Below, in pieces: positions 53,505-61,866 of a stretch of 64,000 nt of DNA. The first letter of the stretch is position 1, and every line of letters begins with the position of its first letter. Location: NCBI GenBank assembly GCA_963678445.1, contig OY782877.1, positions 5,022,001 through 5,086,000 on the forward strand, given 5' to 3'. The translations under genes and the position numbers were made by a program. The notes beneath the pieces are model-generated. The model had not been told where the DNA came from, searched no databases, and saw nothing but the letters and a program-made list of their open reading frames with translations. The DNA comes from G963678445 sp963678445. GTDB taxonomy: Bacteria; Hydrogenedentota; Hydrogenedentia; Hydrogenedentales; G963678445.

Positions 53505-53867
53505 CCGCAACACATCCTCCGCACGTGTTTGCCCGGCAAAAACACATCCGCGATGAATAGCCTAGTGTTCTTGCAATCGCAAACACGGTAAACCCAAGTT
53601 CTTAAGTCTTTCCCGTCCCGCTACACACCTACAGTTCACGCTATGCTTCGTACTCGGTAAGACGGATAGAGAAAGGCCCTCGCATCGGTAACAAACAGCA
53701 CCGTGCGCCAACACATACTTAGCCGCAGTATGATCTTCCACGGCTACATTTCTGGTTCAATTGTACAAAACCGCACCCCTACTCCCGCTTGTTGGAGCGC
53801 ACACTATAATTCCGCAATTTCCTTACCAGCCCATCCACCGTACCACTTTTCACAGGCCGGATGGTAA
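53505..53867. other. Intergenic stretch, nothing recognised
   Basis: No supported ORF, RNA gene or terminator. The right side passes into the decayed repeat. Confidence 0.5.
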
Positions 53868-53985
53868 TTTTTCCCAAGCCCAACGAAAGGGAGCTAGCTA
53901 CCACAAGAAAAGGGATGGGCCTTGCTGTCCTTAGTTACAGCAAAAACGCTGTTTTCCTATGATAGTTTTCAAATTTTAGGCACTA
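53868..53985 (+). repeat. Main intergenic repeat, decayed copy
   Basis: Recognisable by GGGATGGGCCTTGCTGTCC, CAGCAAAAACG, CTATGATAGTTTTC and TTTTAGGCACTA in the family order; the left palindrome has been lost. Ends 24 bp before the stop codon at 54009. Confidence 0.6.
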
Positions 53986-54008
53986 GCCCCGCAGAACTAC
54001 AAGGAACC

Positions 54009-55316
54009 TCACAACGCAGGCCGCCCAATACTAAAATAGCGAAATCCTGCCTTTTGAATCACCTGTGGCGTATATAAATTACGGCCATCAAAGATAACCC
54101 GTTCTCGCATGAGTTTCGCCATCCGCTCATAATCCGGACGACGAAATTCATTCCACTCCGTGACAATAACCAGACCATCCGCATCTTCCAATGCCTGATA
54201 ATACTTCGGAGCAACGGTAATCGCATCTCCAAAACGCTGGCGTAGTTTTGGCGCCGCCGCTGGGTCGAACACGACCACCTCCGCACCCACGTTACAAAGA
54301 CCTTCAATAATATCCAACGCGGGCGCGCCTCGCAAATCGTCCGTACGCGGCTTAAAGCTGGCCCCCCAAATCGCAATACGTTTCTCTGCAACAGCATCTC
54401 CATAAAATGTGAGAATTCGCTGTAAAAACTGCGCACGCCGACGCTGGTTCACCGCCTGCACCGCCGCAATCAAATCGCAGTCCACCTCTTTCGCCTGCGC
54501 CAGACGCACGCAGGTGGCCACATCTTTGGGCAACCCCGACCCACCAAAACCGATTCCGGGAAAGAGGAACGTCGAGCCAACACGGTAGTCCGCAGCCAGA
54601 CTCTCGCGGATATCGGCGATGTTCGCATCATAGGCCTCACATAAATCCGCCAACTGATTCATGAGCGAAATACGCGACGCCAGCATCAGGTTCGTTGCAT
54701 ACTTGCTCAACTCCGCACTACGTTGGCTCATGGGCAAAAACGGCTTACCTGTACGCAAAAACGGGCTATACAATTCTTTCATAATCTCGCGCACCCGCAC
54801 ATCGTCGCAACCAATGATGACACGATCCGGACGCATGAAATCATCTATCGCTGCACCTTCTTTAAGAAAATCCGGGTTGACCACCACATCACAAGGATGT
54901 GATGTATGTGCCTGCAGCACCCGTGCCATTTCCTCTGCCGTACCAGGTGGGCACGTCGTCTTGTTTACCAAAATACGATAGCCATTCGTAGCTTCCGCAA
55001 TTTGGCGCACTGCATCCAGCAGGCCACTTATATCCGTCTCCCCATCCTCCTGCGCCGGTGTACCCACGCACAAAAACACCATCAACGCATCCGACACCGC
55101 ATGCGCCAGTTCCGTGGTGAACCCCAACCGCTCCTCTTCCAGATTCCGCGTCACCAACTCCTCCAGCCCCGGCTCATAAATCGGCATACGCCCTTCGCGC
55201 AAATCCGCAATCCGATCCGCATCCCGGTCCACGCACACCACATGATGTCCATTCTCAGCCAGACACGTCCCCACCACCAAGCCTTGGTACCCAGTACCAA
55301 CTATCGCAATCTTCAT
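54009..55316 (-). CDS. UDP-glucose 6-dehydrogenase-like protein, catalytic Cys replaced by Gly
   Basis: Family: oxidises a UDP-sugar C6 alcohol to the acid in two NAD-dependent steps. 435 residues from ATG 55314-55316, preceded by GGGAGG. NAD-binding MKIAIVGTGYQGLVVGTCLA, FLCVGTPAQEDGETD, VNKTTCPPGTAEE, NPDFLKEGAAIDDFMRPDRV and the active-site lysine region ELSKYATNLMLASRIS are canonical. The catalytic motif GFGGSCxPKD reads GFGGSGLPKD: residue 261 is Gly (codon GGG, 54534-54536), where family members have the Cys that forms the thiohemiacetal. All else looks functional, so it may stop at an aldehyde, use a nearby Cys (Cys269), or have lost activity. Confidence 0.85.
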   Translation of the reverse strand: MKIAIVGTGYQGLVVGTCLAENGHHVVCVDRDADRIADLREGRMPIYEPGLEELVTRNLEEERLGFTTELAHAVSDALMVFLCVGTPAQEDGETDISGLLDAVRQIAEATNGYRILVNKTTCPPGTAEEMARVLQAHTSHPCDVVVNPDFLKEGAAIDDFMRPDRVIIGCDDVRVREIMKELYSPFLRTGKPFLPMSQRSAELSKYATNLMLASRISLMNQLADLCEAYDANIADIRESLAADYRVGSTFLFPGIGFGGSGLPKDVATCVRLAQAKEVDCDLIAAVQAVNQRRRAQFLQRILTFYGDAVAEKRIAIWGASFKPRTDDLRGAPALDIIEGLCNVGAEVVVFDPAAAPKLRQRFGDAITVAPKYYQALEDADGLVIVTEWNEFRRPDYERMAKLMRERVIFDGRNLYTPQVIQKAGFRYFSIGRPAL

Positions 55317-55526
55317 ATCCCCTCCCGTAAACGCATGCACTACCAAACATAAGGCACACATCCGCTTTATCATGCATACAGCGCTTCCCCGCTGCATCTA
55401 ATATCTTCTATGAATATCCAAGCATCATCGCCCCCACGCTATCGTTGCCGTGCGGTTGCGACCCAAGCACTCTAACACACTTCAGCCACAAGATACATAT
55501 TAAAAACCCAAAAACAAAACACAGAC

Positions 55527-55542
55527 CCCCTAAATGTAGGGG
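55527..55542 (-). terminator. Short terminator after the PKD gene
   Basis: CCCCTA-AATG-TAGGGG, followed on the minus strand by a T-rich stretch (TCTGTGTTTTGTTTTT). It lies 13 bp beyond the stop of the PKD lipoprotein. Confidence 0.6.
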
Positions 55543-55554
55543 CTATTCAAAAAC

Positions 55555-56211
55555 TCACGGCCAGTCATAGCGGGTTTCCACCTCCCCTGACGCTGTCACG
55601 CCAACATACATCCGCAAAAGCCCGCCCACCACGGCTGAAGTATCCATATTTTTCGGAAAAACGACCTGCCGCGCCTGACCATTCATATCAAAAACGACCA
55701 CAACAATATGTTGCCCCTTACGAAAACTCTTCTCTAAAGCGACATCATCCCCCGCTGACAACCAGGCCGCCAAAAGATTATGTCCCAAATCCAGCGCATC
55801 CGCAGAAACAATATAAAGTCCGCCAACAGGATAGTCTCCCGTATTATAGACATGCACCTTGAATTGTAGCGGGATGCGAATATAATTCCCCTTTATTGCC
55901 GTATCCTCGCCTGCCGCTGTGTTGACCGCCAATGAAACCGTGTAATTCCCCTCCTGGGTATAACAATGCATTGGATGCTGCTCCAAACTGGTATACCCAT
56001 CACCAAAGTTCCAAAACCATGTATCAATCTCTGCGCTCCCCGGCAACGAAACGTCCGAGAAAGTCACCTGCAATGGTGCGTCACCTCCCGTAGGAGTAGC
56101 ACGAAACGCCGCTATCGGTGGCTGGCCTGGCGGGCAACCACAACATAACAACGCAAGCATGCCCGCCAAGCAATACGACGAGAACCAGCACCTCTTTTGA
56201 AAAACAAACAT
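55555..56211 (-). CDS. PKD-domain lipoprotein
   Basis: Protein of 218 residues from ATG 56209-56211 (MFVFQKRC), which has GTGAGGT at good spacing; longer starts up to 56298 are less likely. A signal with a lipobox-like LALLCCGC is followed by a PKD domain (about 25-110) with FRATPTGGDAPLQVTFSDVS and the hallmark WFWNFGDGYTS, and a second beta-rich domain. Likely anchored on the outer envelope, binding protein or polysaccharide. The neighbouring genes do not define a pathway. Confidence 0.8.
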   Translation of the reverse strand: MFVFQKRCWFSSYCLAGMLALLCCGCPPGQPPIAAFRATPTGGDAPLQVTFSDVSLPGSAEIDTWFWNFGDGYTSLEQHPMHCYTQEGNYTVSLAVNTAAGEDTAIKGNYIRIPLQFKVHVYNTGDYPVGGLYIVSADALDLGHNLLAAWLSAGDDVALEKSFRKGQHIVVVVFDMNGQARQVVFPKNMDTSAVVGGLLRMYVGVTASGEVETRYDWP

Positions 56212-56277
56212 AGTAGACCTCACCTTTTTCAGACGCATTATATCACGGTCGAATTCCTTTCGTCCCATGCTATACTG

Positions 56278-56503
56278 AAGGTGGTCCAGGGACCACAACT
56301 AAAATATATAGTCCTTACCGTTCCTGACCCAAGCAAAAATTTCGTTTCTTATGACAACTCTTCAGAATTAAGACATCAATTAAGACATCAAAGTGGTCCT
56401 GCGACCACGGGCAAGTGGCCAGCACCACAGGCGATATTTATGGTCCACACCGTTGCTGGCTGTAGTCAGGATTTTATTTCGGTGATCATTTTTCAGTTCC
56501 AAG
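56278..56503 (+). repeat. Main intergenic repeat, two tandem copies
   Basis: Copy 1 about 56278-56378, copy 2 (long variant with GTGGCCAGCACCACAG) about 56390-56503, separated by an ATTAAGACATC duplication. It fills the divergent gap between the PKD lipoprotein and the AmrS-type gene and reaches to within 2 bp of an in-frame ATG at 56505. Confidence 0.85.
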
Positions 56504-56522
56504 CATGAAAAGGCAAACACGC

Positions 56523-57599
56523 ATGGAAAAATCAACGCGTTTACAGGACCTGCTGGAAAACAACACCATAGCTGCCGCACCCGATTTGGTGCAACAAGAG
56601 GAGGAAAATGCCGTGCGTTGCCTCGCTTGCGCGCACCGTTGTCATATTCGTCCAGGACACGCCGGCGTATGCCGCGTACGCTTTAATCGCGAAGGGCAAC
56701 TCCGTGTACCCGGTGGCTACGTAGCTGGTTTACAGGTCGATCCTGTTGAAAAAAAACCTTTTTTTCATGTATACCCCGGCGAAAACGCCCTTTCCCTTGG
56801 TATGCTAGGCTGCAATTTTCATTGTGATTTCTGTCAAAACTGGGTCAGCAGCCAAGTGCTGCGTGACGAACGCGCCATAGCCTTTCCACATTTCTGCACC
56901 GCTACACAAATCGTGGATAGCGCCTTGCGGGAAAACACACCGCTCATCGTCAGCACGTATAACGAACCCCTTATCAGCGCTGACTGGGCCATGCAGATCT
57001 TCGCACCTGCCCGCGAGGCAGGGCTACACTGCGGCTTCGTCAGCAACGGCTACGCCACCCCCGAAGTTCTCTCCTTTCTACAGCCCTGTGTTGAAATCTA
57101 CAAGGTCGACCTGAAAAGCTTCAACGAAAAGAATTACCAGCACCTCGGAGGAAAATTATCCCACGTACTCGACAGCATCGAACGCTTGAAAGTACAGGGC
57201 TTCTGGGTTGAAATCGTTACCCTCGTCGTACCCAACTTCAACGATTCGACCGATGAGCTACAGCAGATAGCCCGCTTTATCGCCCGACTCTCCCCCGATA
57301 TCCCCTGGCACGTCACCGCGTTCCACCCTGACTACAACATGCAGGGGCCCGCGTGCACAAGCGCCCAAAGCCTGCAACGAGCCCACAGCATTGGCAAAGA
57401 AGCGGGTCTGCACTACGTCTATGCCGGCAATTTACCCCACGGTGTGCAACAAGGGGAAAACACCTACTGCCCGCACTGTCAGACGCTTCTGATCGAACGG
57501 TACGGATTTTCCATCCTCAGCAATAACCTACGAAACGGCCACTGCCCCAAATGCGATGCCGCTATCGCCGGGTTCTGGCAAGATACCGCTATACAATAG
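56523..57599 (+). CDS. amrS: Radical SAM enzyme of the AmmeMemoRadiSam type (AmrS)
   Basis: Protein of 358 residues from ATG 56523 (MEKSTRLQ); ATG 56505 is an alternative. The radical SAM cluster motif is CNFHCDFC (Cys97, 101, 104). An N-terminal Cys-rich zone CLACAHRCHIRPGHAGVC and a C-terminal zinc-ribbon (CPHC..CPKC) are typical of this family, related to pyruvate formate-lyase activators. Its usual partners (AMMECR1 and Memo domains) are not beside it. The substrate is not established for the family as far as I know. Confidence 0.85.
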   Translation: MEKSTRLQDLLENNTIAAAPDLVQQEEENAVRCLACAHRCHIRPGHAGVCRVRFNREGQLRVPGGYVAGLQVDPVEKKPFFHVYPGENALSLGMLGCNFHCDFCQNWVSSQVLRDERAIAFPHFCTATQIVDSALRENTPLIVSTYNEPLISADWAMQIFAPAREAGLHCGFVSNGYATPEVLSFLQPCVEIYKVDLKSFNEKNYQHLGGKLSHVLDSIERLKVQGFWVEIVTLVVPNFNDSTDELQQIARFIARLSPDIPWHVTAFHPDYNMQGPACTSAQSLQRAHSIGKEAGLHYVYAGNLPHGVQQGENTYCPHCQTLLIERYGFSILSNNLRNGHCPKCDAAIAGFWQDTAIQ

Positions 57600-57713
57600 G
57601 CTGAAGCGTCACAAAGATTTATGGTATTGTTTGCACGGTACAATTGTATAGTTTAACTCCGATAGGCTATCCCTATGCCATAACGCATTGTTAAACCGAA
57701 TCAGGGACCTTAC

Positions 57714-60700
57714 ATGAAGTTTTCGTTGCCTTCCTTTGCCATACACCGACCGGTCACCATGACCATGTTGGTCATCACCCTGCTTGGCTTAGGTGCAATT
57801 GCACTTCATCTAATCCCGCTTGAATTCATTCCCCGTGTCGATGTTCCTATACTGACCTGCTACATCCCCTACCCTGGCGCTGCCCCGCGTCAAGTAGAGA
57901 AAGAGGTCGCCATCCCTGCTGAAGGTGAGTTTATGACCCTCTCGGGTCTGGAACGCATCACTTCAAGCTGCAACAGCGGTGGCTGTCACATTGCGATGAA
58001 TTTCGACTGGGACGCCAACATGGCGTTGGCCACTACTGAATTGCGCGATCGTATCGAACGACTAAAACTTGCACTGCCCGATGAAATCGATCGCGTATTC
58101 ATTCGCCGCTACTATTCCGACCGTGCTCCCATCATGCGTTTCGCCCTCTTTCGAGAGGAAAACGGCGATGAACTGGCTCATGCCGCACGCACCATGCTCA
58201 AAAACCGGCTCATGCGCGTCAAAGGCGTTGCAGACGTTGAAATATCCGGTCGCGAAATCGAAGAAGTCTACGTCGAATTCGACCAGGAACAATTGTTGAG
58301 CCGCAATCTGGGTATCTACGAGGCGGTCTCTGCATTGCAACAAAGCAGCGTTAACGTCAGCATCGGAGAACTGAAAGACGGCGCTACCAAATACCTTGTG
58401 CGCACCCAGGGGGAATACACGCACCCCGACGAATTGAAAGATCTTATCCTCTCTGCAGGCGGTGTACGTCTGGGCGACGTCGCCACCGTCTCCGTACGTC
58501 CCCCCAGCGGCACAGGCCGCTTCTCCATTGACGGAAAACCAGGCATTTTCATCCGTGTACGGCGCGAAGCCGAAGCCAACACCGTAGAAACCTGCGATGC
58601 AGTCCATGAAGAGTTGGCCCGCATCCAGGAAGAACCCGCCTTTAAGGACGCGGAGATCTTCATCTTCGATGACCAAGGCGAAATTGTACGGTTCGCCATC
58701 GGCGCACTGCTCAAAGCCGGTAAATTTGGCAGCCTGCTCGCCTTTCTCGTACTCCTCTTCTCCCTACGCCGACTCGGCCCCACGCTTGTTGTCGCCCTGA
58801 TGACACCCGCCTCCCTCGTCGCCGCCATCGTCTACCTCTACCTCAGCGGACACAGCCTCAACCTCGTTACCATGTCCGCCATGCTCGTCGCCGTCGGCAT
58901 GCTGGTCGACAACGCCATCGTCGTTATCGAAAATATACAGCGCCATAACCATCTCAGTACCGATTGGCAGAAAAACGCTCAGCGCGGTGCTAGTGAAGTT
59001 GGGCTGGCTATTACTGCCGCCACCCTGACCACCATCGTTGTCTTTATTCCCGTCATCTATCTCGAAGCGGGAGAGCTCTCCCTGTTCATGCGCGAATTCT
59101 CCGGTCCTATGACCATCGCACTACTCGCCAGTCTGGTGCTGGCCCTCACCGTGCTCCCCCTCGCAGAAAGTCGCCTGCAGGGCTTTTCCACAAAGAACCA
59201 CTGGAGGCTCTTTCGAAACAAAAAACGAACAAAAAAGTCTAAAAAAAGACGATTTTCGTTTCAACCCATTGAAAACAGTCGTATTCTATATACCGATTTG
59301 TTAAACAAGATACTCGACCGACGCTCCATATCTATCGGTGCACTGGCGCTTCTACTCCTCATCACCTATCACGTCCCCTTTAAATCGGTGGGGATGCAAC
59401 AAATGCCCAGTCTGGACATACGCCAAGTCAATATTGATTTTCGTACCGAGGCTAATTATGGCTACGATCGAACAAAAACCGATACAAACAAACTTCTGTC
59501 TCTGTTGGATGATAAACGACAGGAACTTGGCATCAAAAACATCTTTCTGGAACAATGGAGCACCGGTGCTAACATACGCCTCTTTCTGTTGCAAAAAGAC
59601 GAACTCCCCTCTGGTGAAATTTTGCCCTATTCCACCAAGGAGGTGCAACAAATTGTTGCTGAACTCCTACCCCAAAAATTACCTGGCGCCTCTATCACTT
59701 GCGGCGCCAACGCCGCCTCTTCGTCTACCCAGAGCCAAGTGGTATCCGTACGCATGCGCGGTGACGATATGCAAACCCTGGAATCGTTCGCGGAAGAGTT
59801 CCGTCGTCGCATGAGCAGCCATCCCGACCTTTACGAGACTCGGACCAGCAAAGATGAAAGCCGTAAGGAAATCCAAATCCATATCGACAAAGCCAAGGCT
59901 GCCAGCCACGGTATCTCGCCCATGGTCATTGCCCGCACCGTCAGTTTTTCCCTACGCGGCACACGCCTGCCCTTTATGAAACGCAATGGTCGCGAGATTA
60001 CGGTCTGGAGTCGGTTCCAAGGCGAAGATCGCCGCTCCAAAGCGGACCTGGAAAATGTTGCTTTCCAGGAATTCGGGGGGGAACTCATTAAGCTCAAACA
60101 ACTAGTTAATATGACCCAAGCCCCTGCCCCCAGTGGCGCTTACCGCGAAAATGGTAAAAACGTGCTCACTATCTCAGGGCAAACGCAGGAAAAGAACCTT
60201 AGCCCTATCCAAAATGACCTCACCGCCATGGCGGCTACCATGGAGCTTCCCCAGGGTTATAGCCTACATCTGGGTGACCGACTGAAAACCCTCGACAAAA
60301 ACCTCCAAAACTTTCAGAACACCCTCATCATGTCCGTCCTCCTCATCTACATCGTTATGGCCGCCCTCTTCGAATCGCTCCTGTTACCCCTGTCGATTCT
60401 CACCTCCGTCCTGCTGGCCTTCGTCGGTGTGTACTGGTCCATGTATCTCACCAATACGCCCATGGATACCATCGCCCTTATCGGTTCCATTCTCATGTGC
60501 GGCATTATCGTCAATAACGGCATCGTCATCGTCGACCACATCAACCAGCTACGCCGCCAAGGTGTTCCCCGCACCAAAGCTATCCTTCAGGCTGGCAAGG
60601 ACCGTTTCCGCCCTGTCATCATGACCTCCCTCACCACTATCCTGGGCACCATTCCGCTCGCTATCGGTGGCAGTGACACCTCCAGTGCACTCGCCAGCCT

Positions 60701-60848
60701 TGGACGCGCCTTCGTCGGAGGACTCAGCGCTGGCACCCTCCTCACGCTCCTCGTCGTCCCCCTCATCTACACCCTCATCGACGACCTGCAACAATGGAGC
60801 AAAAATTTCCTCGCCTCCCTGATCAAACTCCACCCTACCTCCAGATAA
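57714..60848 (+). CDS. RND-family efflux permease
   Basis: Inner-membrane drug or metabolite exporter of 1044 residues, full length for AcrB/HAE1-type pumps. It starts with the usual first helix (FAIHRPVTMTMLVITLLGLG, then IPLEFIPRVDVP), has a large porter domain, the proton-relay helix SAMLVAVGMLVDNAIVVIENI (VDN in place of the VDD of AcrB), a second porter domain, and the late helices GSILMCGIIVNNGIVIVDHIN and ILGTIPLAIGG. No membrane-fusion or TolC-like partner gene is adjacent. Substrate unknown. Probably transcribed alone. Confidence 0.9.
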   Translation: MKFSLPSFAIHRPVTMTMLVITLLGLGAIALHLIPLEFIPRVDVPILTCYIPYPGAAPRQVEKEVAIPAEGEFMTLSGLERITSSCNSGGCHIAMNFDWDANMALATTELRDRIERLKLALPDEIDRVFIRRYYSDRAPIMRFALFREENGDELAHAARTMLKNRLMRVKGVADVEISGREIEEVYVEFDQEQLLSRNLGIYEAVSALQQSSVNVSIGELKDGATKYLVRTQGEYTHPDELKDLILSAGGVRLGDVATVSVRPPSGTGRFSIDGKPGIFIRVRREAEANTVETCDAVHEELARIQEEPAFKDAEIFIFDDQGEIVRFAIGALLKAGKFGSLLAFLVLLFSLRRLGPTLVVALMTPASLVAAIVYLYLSGHSLNLVTMSAMLVAVGMLVDNAIVVIENIQRHNHLSTDWQKNAQRGASEVGLAITAATLTTIVVFIPVIYLEAGELSLFMREFSGPMTIALLASLVLALTVLPLAESRLQGFSTKNHWRLFRNKKRTKKSKKRRFSFQPIENSRILYTDLLNKILDRRSISIGALALLLLITYHVPFKSVGMQQMPSLDIRQVNIDFRTEANYGYDRTKTDTNKLLSLLDDKRQELGIKNIFLEQWSTGANIRLFLLQKDELPSGEILPYSTKEVQQIVAELLPQKLPGASITCGANAASSSTQSQVVSVRMRGDDMQTLESFAEEFRRRMSSHPDLYETRTSKDESRKEIQIHIDKAKAASHGISPMVIARTVSFSLRGTRLPFMKRNGREITVWSRFQGEDRRSKADLENVAFQEFGGELIKLKQLVNMTQAPAPSGAYRENGKNVLTISGQTQEKNLSPIQNDLTAMAATMELPQGYSLHLGDRLKTLDKNLQNFQNTLIMSVLLIYIVMAALFESLLLPLSILTSVLLAFVGVYWSMYLTNTPMDTIALIGSILMCGIIVNNGIVIVDHINQLRRQGVPRTKAILQAGKDRFRPVIMTSLTTILGTIPLAIGGSDTSSALASLGRAFVGGLSAGTLLTLLVVPLIYTLIDDLQQWSKNFLASLIKLHPTSR

Positions 60849-60890
60849 TTCCGGTCAGAAAAGACACACCGTATTAAGAGGCGCTCCCCT

Positions 60891-61595
60891 TTAGTCGTCA
60901 GGATTGTTAAGAAACTTAGGGTTGTTACCGGCAATAACAACGGTGATTTCGCCTTTGACGGTCTTGTCGGTAAACTCTTCGACGAGCTGGGCAAGGAAGC
61001 CTCGGTGTACGCGTTCGAATTTTTTGGTTAGTTCGATGCAGACCGCTGCCTGACGGTCTCCGAGTACCTCCAGGGCGTTGTCCAGTAGCTTGGCAATCCG
61101 AAAGGGGGATTCGAAAAGAATTAGGGTATGGGGCTGTTCGGCTTCGGCTTCGAGGAAGCGTTTACGGGGACCGGGTTTGCGTGGAGGGAATCCCTTGAAG
61201 GTAAAACTGGAGGTGGACAGTCCGGAATAGAGTAGCGCGGTAGGCACAGCACTGGCACCGGGCAGAACGATGATTTCGTAGCCTTCTTCGGCGCAGGAAG
61301 CGGTAATCCGATAGCCGGGATCGCTGATGGATGGGTAGCCGCCGTCGGTGCAGATACCCACGGAGCATCCCTCCTTTAATAAGCCAAGGATGCGTTTACC
61401 GGCCTTTTCCTCATTGTGCTCATGATAGGCAAAAAGGGTACGTGGGGTTGGGATCTCGTAGTGGGCAAGGATACGCCGTGTCATTCGGGTGTCTTCACAG
61501 GCCAATGCATCCAGTTCGCCCAGCGTACGCACGGCGCGATAGGTCATGTCTTCGAGGTTACCAATCGGCGTGGCAATAAGATACAGAATACCCAT
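60891..61595 (-). CDS. rsmI: 16S rRNA (cytidine1402-2'-O)-methyltransferase
   Basis: Methylates the ribose of C1402 in 16S rRNA with SAM. 234 residues, a little short of the E. coli protein because the C-terminal extension is missing. Blocks: LYLIATPIGNLEDMTYRAV, CEDTRMTRRIL, CTDGGYPSISDPGYRI (usually AGTPxISDPG), VLPGASAVPTALLYSGL, FTFKGFPPRK and TLILFESPFRI. Convergent with the RND permease, 42 bp away. Confidence 0.9.
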   Translation of the reverse strand: MGILYLIATPIGNLEDMTYRAVRTLGELDALACEDTRMTRRILAHYEIPTPRTLFAYHEHNEEKAGKRILGLLKEGCSVGICTDGGYPSISDPGYRITASCAEEGYEIIVLPGASAVPTALLYSGLSTSSFTFKGFPPRKPGPRKRFLEAEAEQPHTLILFESPFRIAKLLDNALEVLGDRQAAVCIELTKKFERVHRGFLAQLVEEFTDKTVKGEITVVIAGNNPKFLNNPDD

Positions 61596-61635
61596 CTTCT
61601 TTTTCTCTCTTATAGTCTTTTTTATTTTTTAGCTA

Positions 61636-61680
61636 CTTCTTTCTTTTTACGAAAACAGTAAAGAAGCAAAGAAAAACGAA
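61636..61680. repeat. Pyrimidine/purine hairpin repeat
   Basis: CTTCTTTCTTTTTACG followed by AAAACAGTAAAGAAGCAAAG; the element matches 17171-17220 in reverse complement, with a weaker stem. It is in the gap between rsmI and the sugar kinase. Confidence 0.5.
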
Positions 61681-61689
61681 TATGTAATT

Positions 61690-61866
61690 TAGTTTCGCTC
61701 TGGTTACCTACGTCAAGGACCATACTTCTTACCTGCGGTCCTGACCACCGCTGGAGCACTTTAATGGCTCAAATCTGAGAAGTTGTCATAGAAAACGATT
61801 TTTTTGCTGTGGTCAGGGACGGTAAGGACCGTATATTTTGGTTGTGGTCCCTGGAGCACTTTAGAG
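61690..61866 (-). repeat. Main intergenic repeat, partial plus full copy
   Basis: Minus strand: full unit about 61764-61866 and a remnant about 61690-61763. The CACTTTAGAG end contains the stop codon (TAA, 61861-61863) of the sugar kinase gene. Confidence 0.9.
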
